A stretch of DNA of 43,869 nucleotides, taken from contig NZ_JADNLK010000016.1 of NCBI RefSeq assembly GCF_015555905.1, positions 19,361 to 63,229 of the forward strand, written 5' to 3'. Source of the stretch: Clostridium sp. D43t1_170807_H7 (GTDB lineage Bacteria; Bacillota; Clostridia; Clostridiales; Clostridiaceae). Numbering within the stretch: position 1 is the stretch's first letter; every line of letters begins with the position of its first letter. The notes beneath the pieces were generated by a model. It made no database searches, was not told the origin of the DNA, and saw only the letters and a list, made by a program, of their open reading frames with translations. A program made the translations under genes and the position numbers. This document shows positions 43,794 to 43,869 of this stretch, piece by piece.

Positions 43794-43857
43794 AAAAAAA
43801 GTGGCTTTCGCCACGCTCCCTTCGGGAATTTAATTTATAGTATGCCAAAAAGCATAG
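43794..43857 (-). terminator. Terminator and stem cluster at the end of an upstream transcript
   Basis: Minus-strand order: TATGC/GCATA stem (43841-43856), TCCC/GGGA stem (43817-43827), then GTGGC-GAAA-GCCAC with a GNRA loop (43801-43814) followed by seven T (43794-43800). The last is a strong intrinsic terminator for a gene or RNA that begins beyond the right edge. A minus frame is also open from the edge to a stop at 43786-43788, so coding is not excluded. Nothing else is seen in 43549-43793 beyond the phnD leader. Confidence 0.65.
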
Positions 43858-43869
43858 AGCTAATAGTAG

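Overview
The window is very AT-rich DNA with strong AGGAGG-type ribosome binding sites, hairpin-plus-T-run terminators and a SCIFF peptide with its radical SAM maturase. Together these point to a Clostridium sensu stricto chromosome; the species cannot be fixed from what is visible. Almost every gene is on the minus strand. Only a DEAD-box helicase, a small membrane protein and a 5'-nucleotidase lie on the plus strand. I see no tRNA, rRNA, CRISPR array or complete prophage.

Layout, left to right. 1-1649: 3'-truncated cell-wall amidase with near-identical 246-bp tandem repeats encoding SH3b domains. 1995-4684: M16 peptidase and Orn/Lys/Arg-type decarboxylase. 5041-5970: lone IS1595-like transposase relative. 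6164-7793: SCIFF maturase scfB and the 45-residue precursor scfA. 7995-10434: YhaM-type exonuclease, M15 peptidase and two small proteins. 10665-12812: YhgE/Pip membrane protein. 13180-14328: DEAD-box helicase. 14363-16532: OmpR/VanS-type two-component system. 16679-18096: small holin-like membrane protein and aldo/keto reductase. 18179-20734: Mrr-type nuclease fused to an SF2 helicase, followed upstream by thioredoxin and HNH genes. 21984-25497: four-helix membrane protein, then a MacB-like tripartite efflux operon. 25571-26279: broken manganese catalase gene and a small membrane protein. 26349-30846: CitAB/DcuSR-type two-component system, a D-2-hydroxyacid dehydrogenase and an AEC-family carrier, probably one organic-acid locus. 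31095-32113: unrecognised protein with a faint FtsZ-like C-terminus, and a dgt remnant. 32192-37250: operon of a CrtI-like flavoprotein carrying a C-terminal GltD-type iron-sulfur domain with an ABC-2 exporter. 37371-38201: orphan ParA. 38425-39939: 5'-nucleotidase. 40013-43548: PhnD-C-E-E-type ABC importer.

The most unusual items are the CrtI-like/[4Fe-4S] flavoprotein with its dedicated ABC-2 exporter, the solitary nuclease-helicase with an inverted repeat over its promoter, and the possible degenerate FtsZ relative. Small genes absent from a simple long-ORF view but supported here are scfA (45 aa), a 58-aa acidic protein at 8415-8591 and a 57-aa membrane protein at 26106-26279. Several starts were moved to the codon with the better ribosome binding site. 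All functional calls rest on reading motifs by eye; no database search was possible.
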